DNA of 5,987 nt from an uncultured bacterium (GTDB lineage Bacteria > Edwardsbacteria > AC1 > EtOH8): the NCBI GenBank assembly GCA_937958665.1, contig CALGNM010000021.1, positions 1 to 5,987 of the forward strand, in the 5' to 3' direction. This document shows positions 5,940-5,987 of this stretch, piece by piece (the stretch's first letter is position 1; each line of letters opens with the position of its first letter). The position numbers and the translations under genes were made by a program. The notes beneath the pieces are model-generated. The model saw only the letters and a program-made list of their open reading frames with translations, was not told the origin of the DNA and ran no database searches.

Positions 5940-5987
5940 TTATAAAAGATTTGGACCAAAATCTGTTAGATGTTTGATTAAAAGTGG

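Noticed and set aside
5948-5965. Imperfect inverted repeat AGATTTGG / CCAAAATCT at the right end as a terminator
   Set aside because: It needs a bulge, has a tiny loop and is not followed by a T-run.
5937-5987. Stop codon reassignment (TAA/TAG read as sense) to explain the several stops after the methyltransferase frame
   Set aside because: Other genes in the window end in TAA, TAG and TGA at the expected family lengths, so a standard code fits.

Overview
This window looks like a short bacterial contig, probably complete from end to end. It carries a lipid-metabolism gene cluster with an AT-rich gene on each side. The T9SS-type C-terminal sorting domain on the first gene points to the Fibrobacterota-Chlorobiota-Bacteroidota (FCB) group or one of the related uncultured candidate phyla that use such tails. 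A species cannot be named from the sequence. By eye the central genes are about 60-65% G+C, while the two ends are about 35-43%.

Layout: positions 1-171 are not genomic. Positions 114-171 match the Illumina P5/Read 1 adapter at 55 of 58 bases. Positions 1-113, read on the minus strand, are an A-rich run and then unrelated sequence, as expected when a read runs past the end of its fragment. Real sequence starts at about 172, inside a gene for a secreted or surface protein with a T9SS tail (to 1007). Only 10 bases later comes fabG (1018-1758), then acpP (1833-2075), fabF (2161-3402), rnc (TTG start, 3407-4153) and an acyl-CoA dehydrogenase (4206-5366). All are on the + strand. A good rho-independent terminator (5384-5409) closes the cluster. 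A separate sigma70-like promoter (5427-5455) then serves an AT-rich DNA methyltransferase gene (5481-5939), which stops at 152 codons, before the catalytic motif of its family.

How the genes work together: AcpP carries the growing acyl chain. FabF condenses it with malonyl-ACP, and FabG reduces the resulting 3-ketoacyl-ACP with NADPH. RNase III is a frequent genomic neighbour of acpP/fabF. The acyl-CoA dehydrogenase works on CoA thioesters and belongs to oxidation rather than synthesis, so its place at the end of the cluster is the main metabolic question. Translation signals fall along the cluster: acpP has a near-perfect Shine-Dalgarno, fabF a weak one, and rnc a TTG start with a partial one. 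This fits the high need for ACP and the low need for RNase III.

I found no clear new biological system. The most useful points are the adapter-derived false protein N-terminus at the left end, the truncated methyltransferase at the right end, and an acpP-fabF spacer that holds a strong hairpin and a 17-codon open frame overlapping the fabF start.
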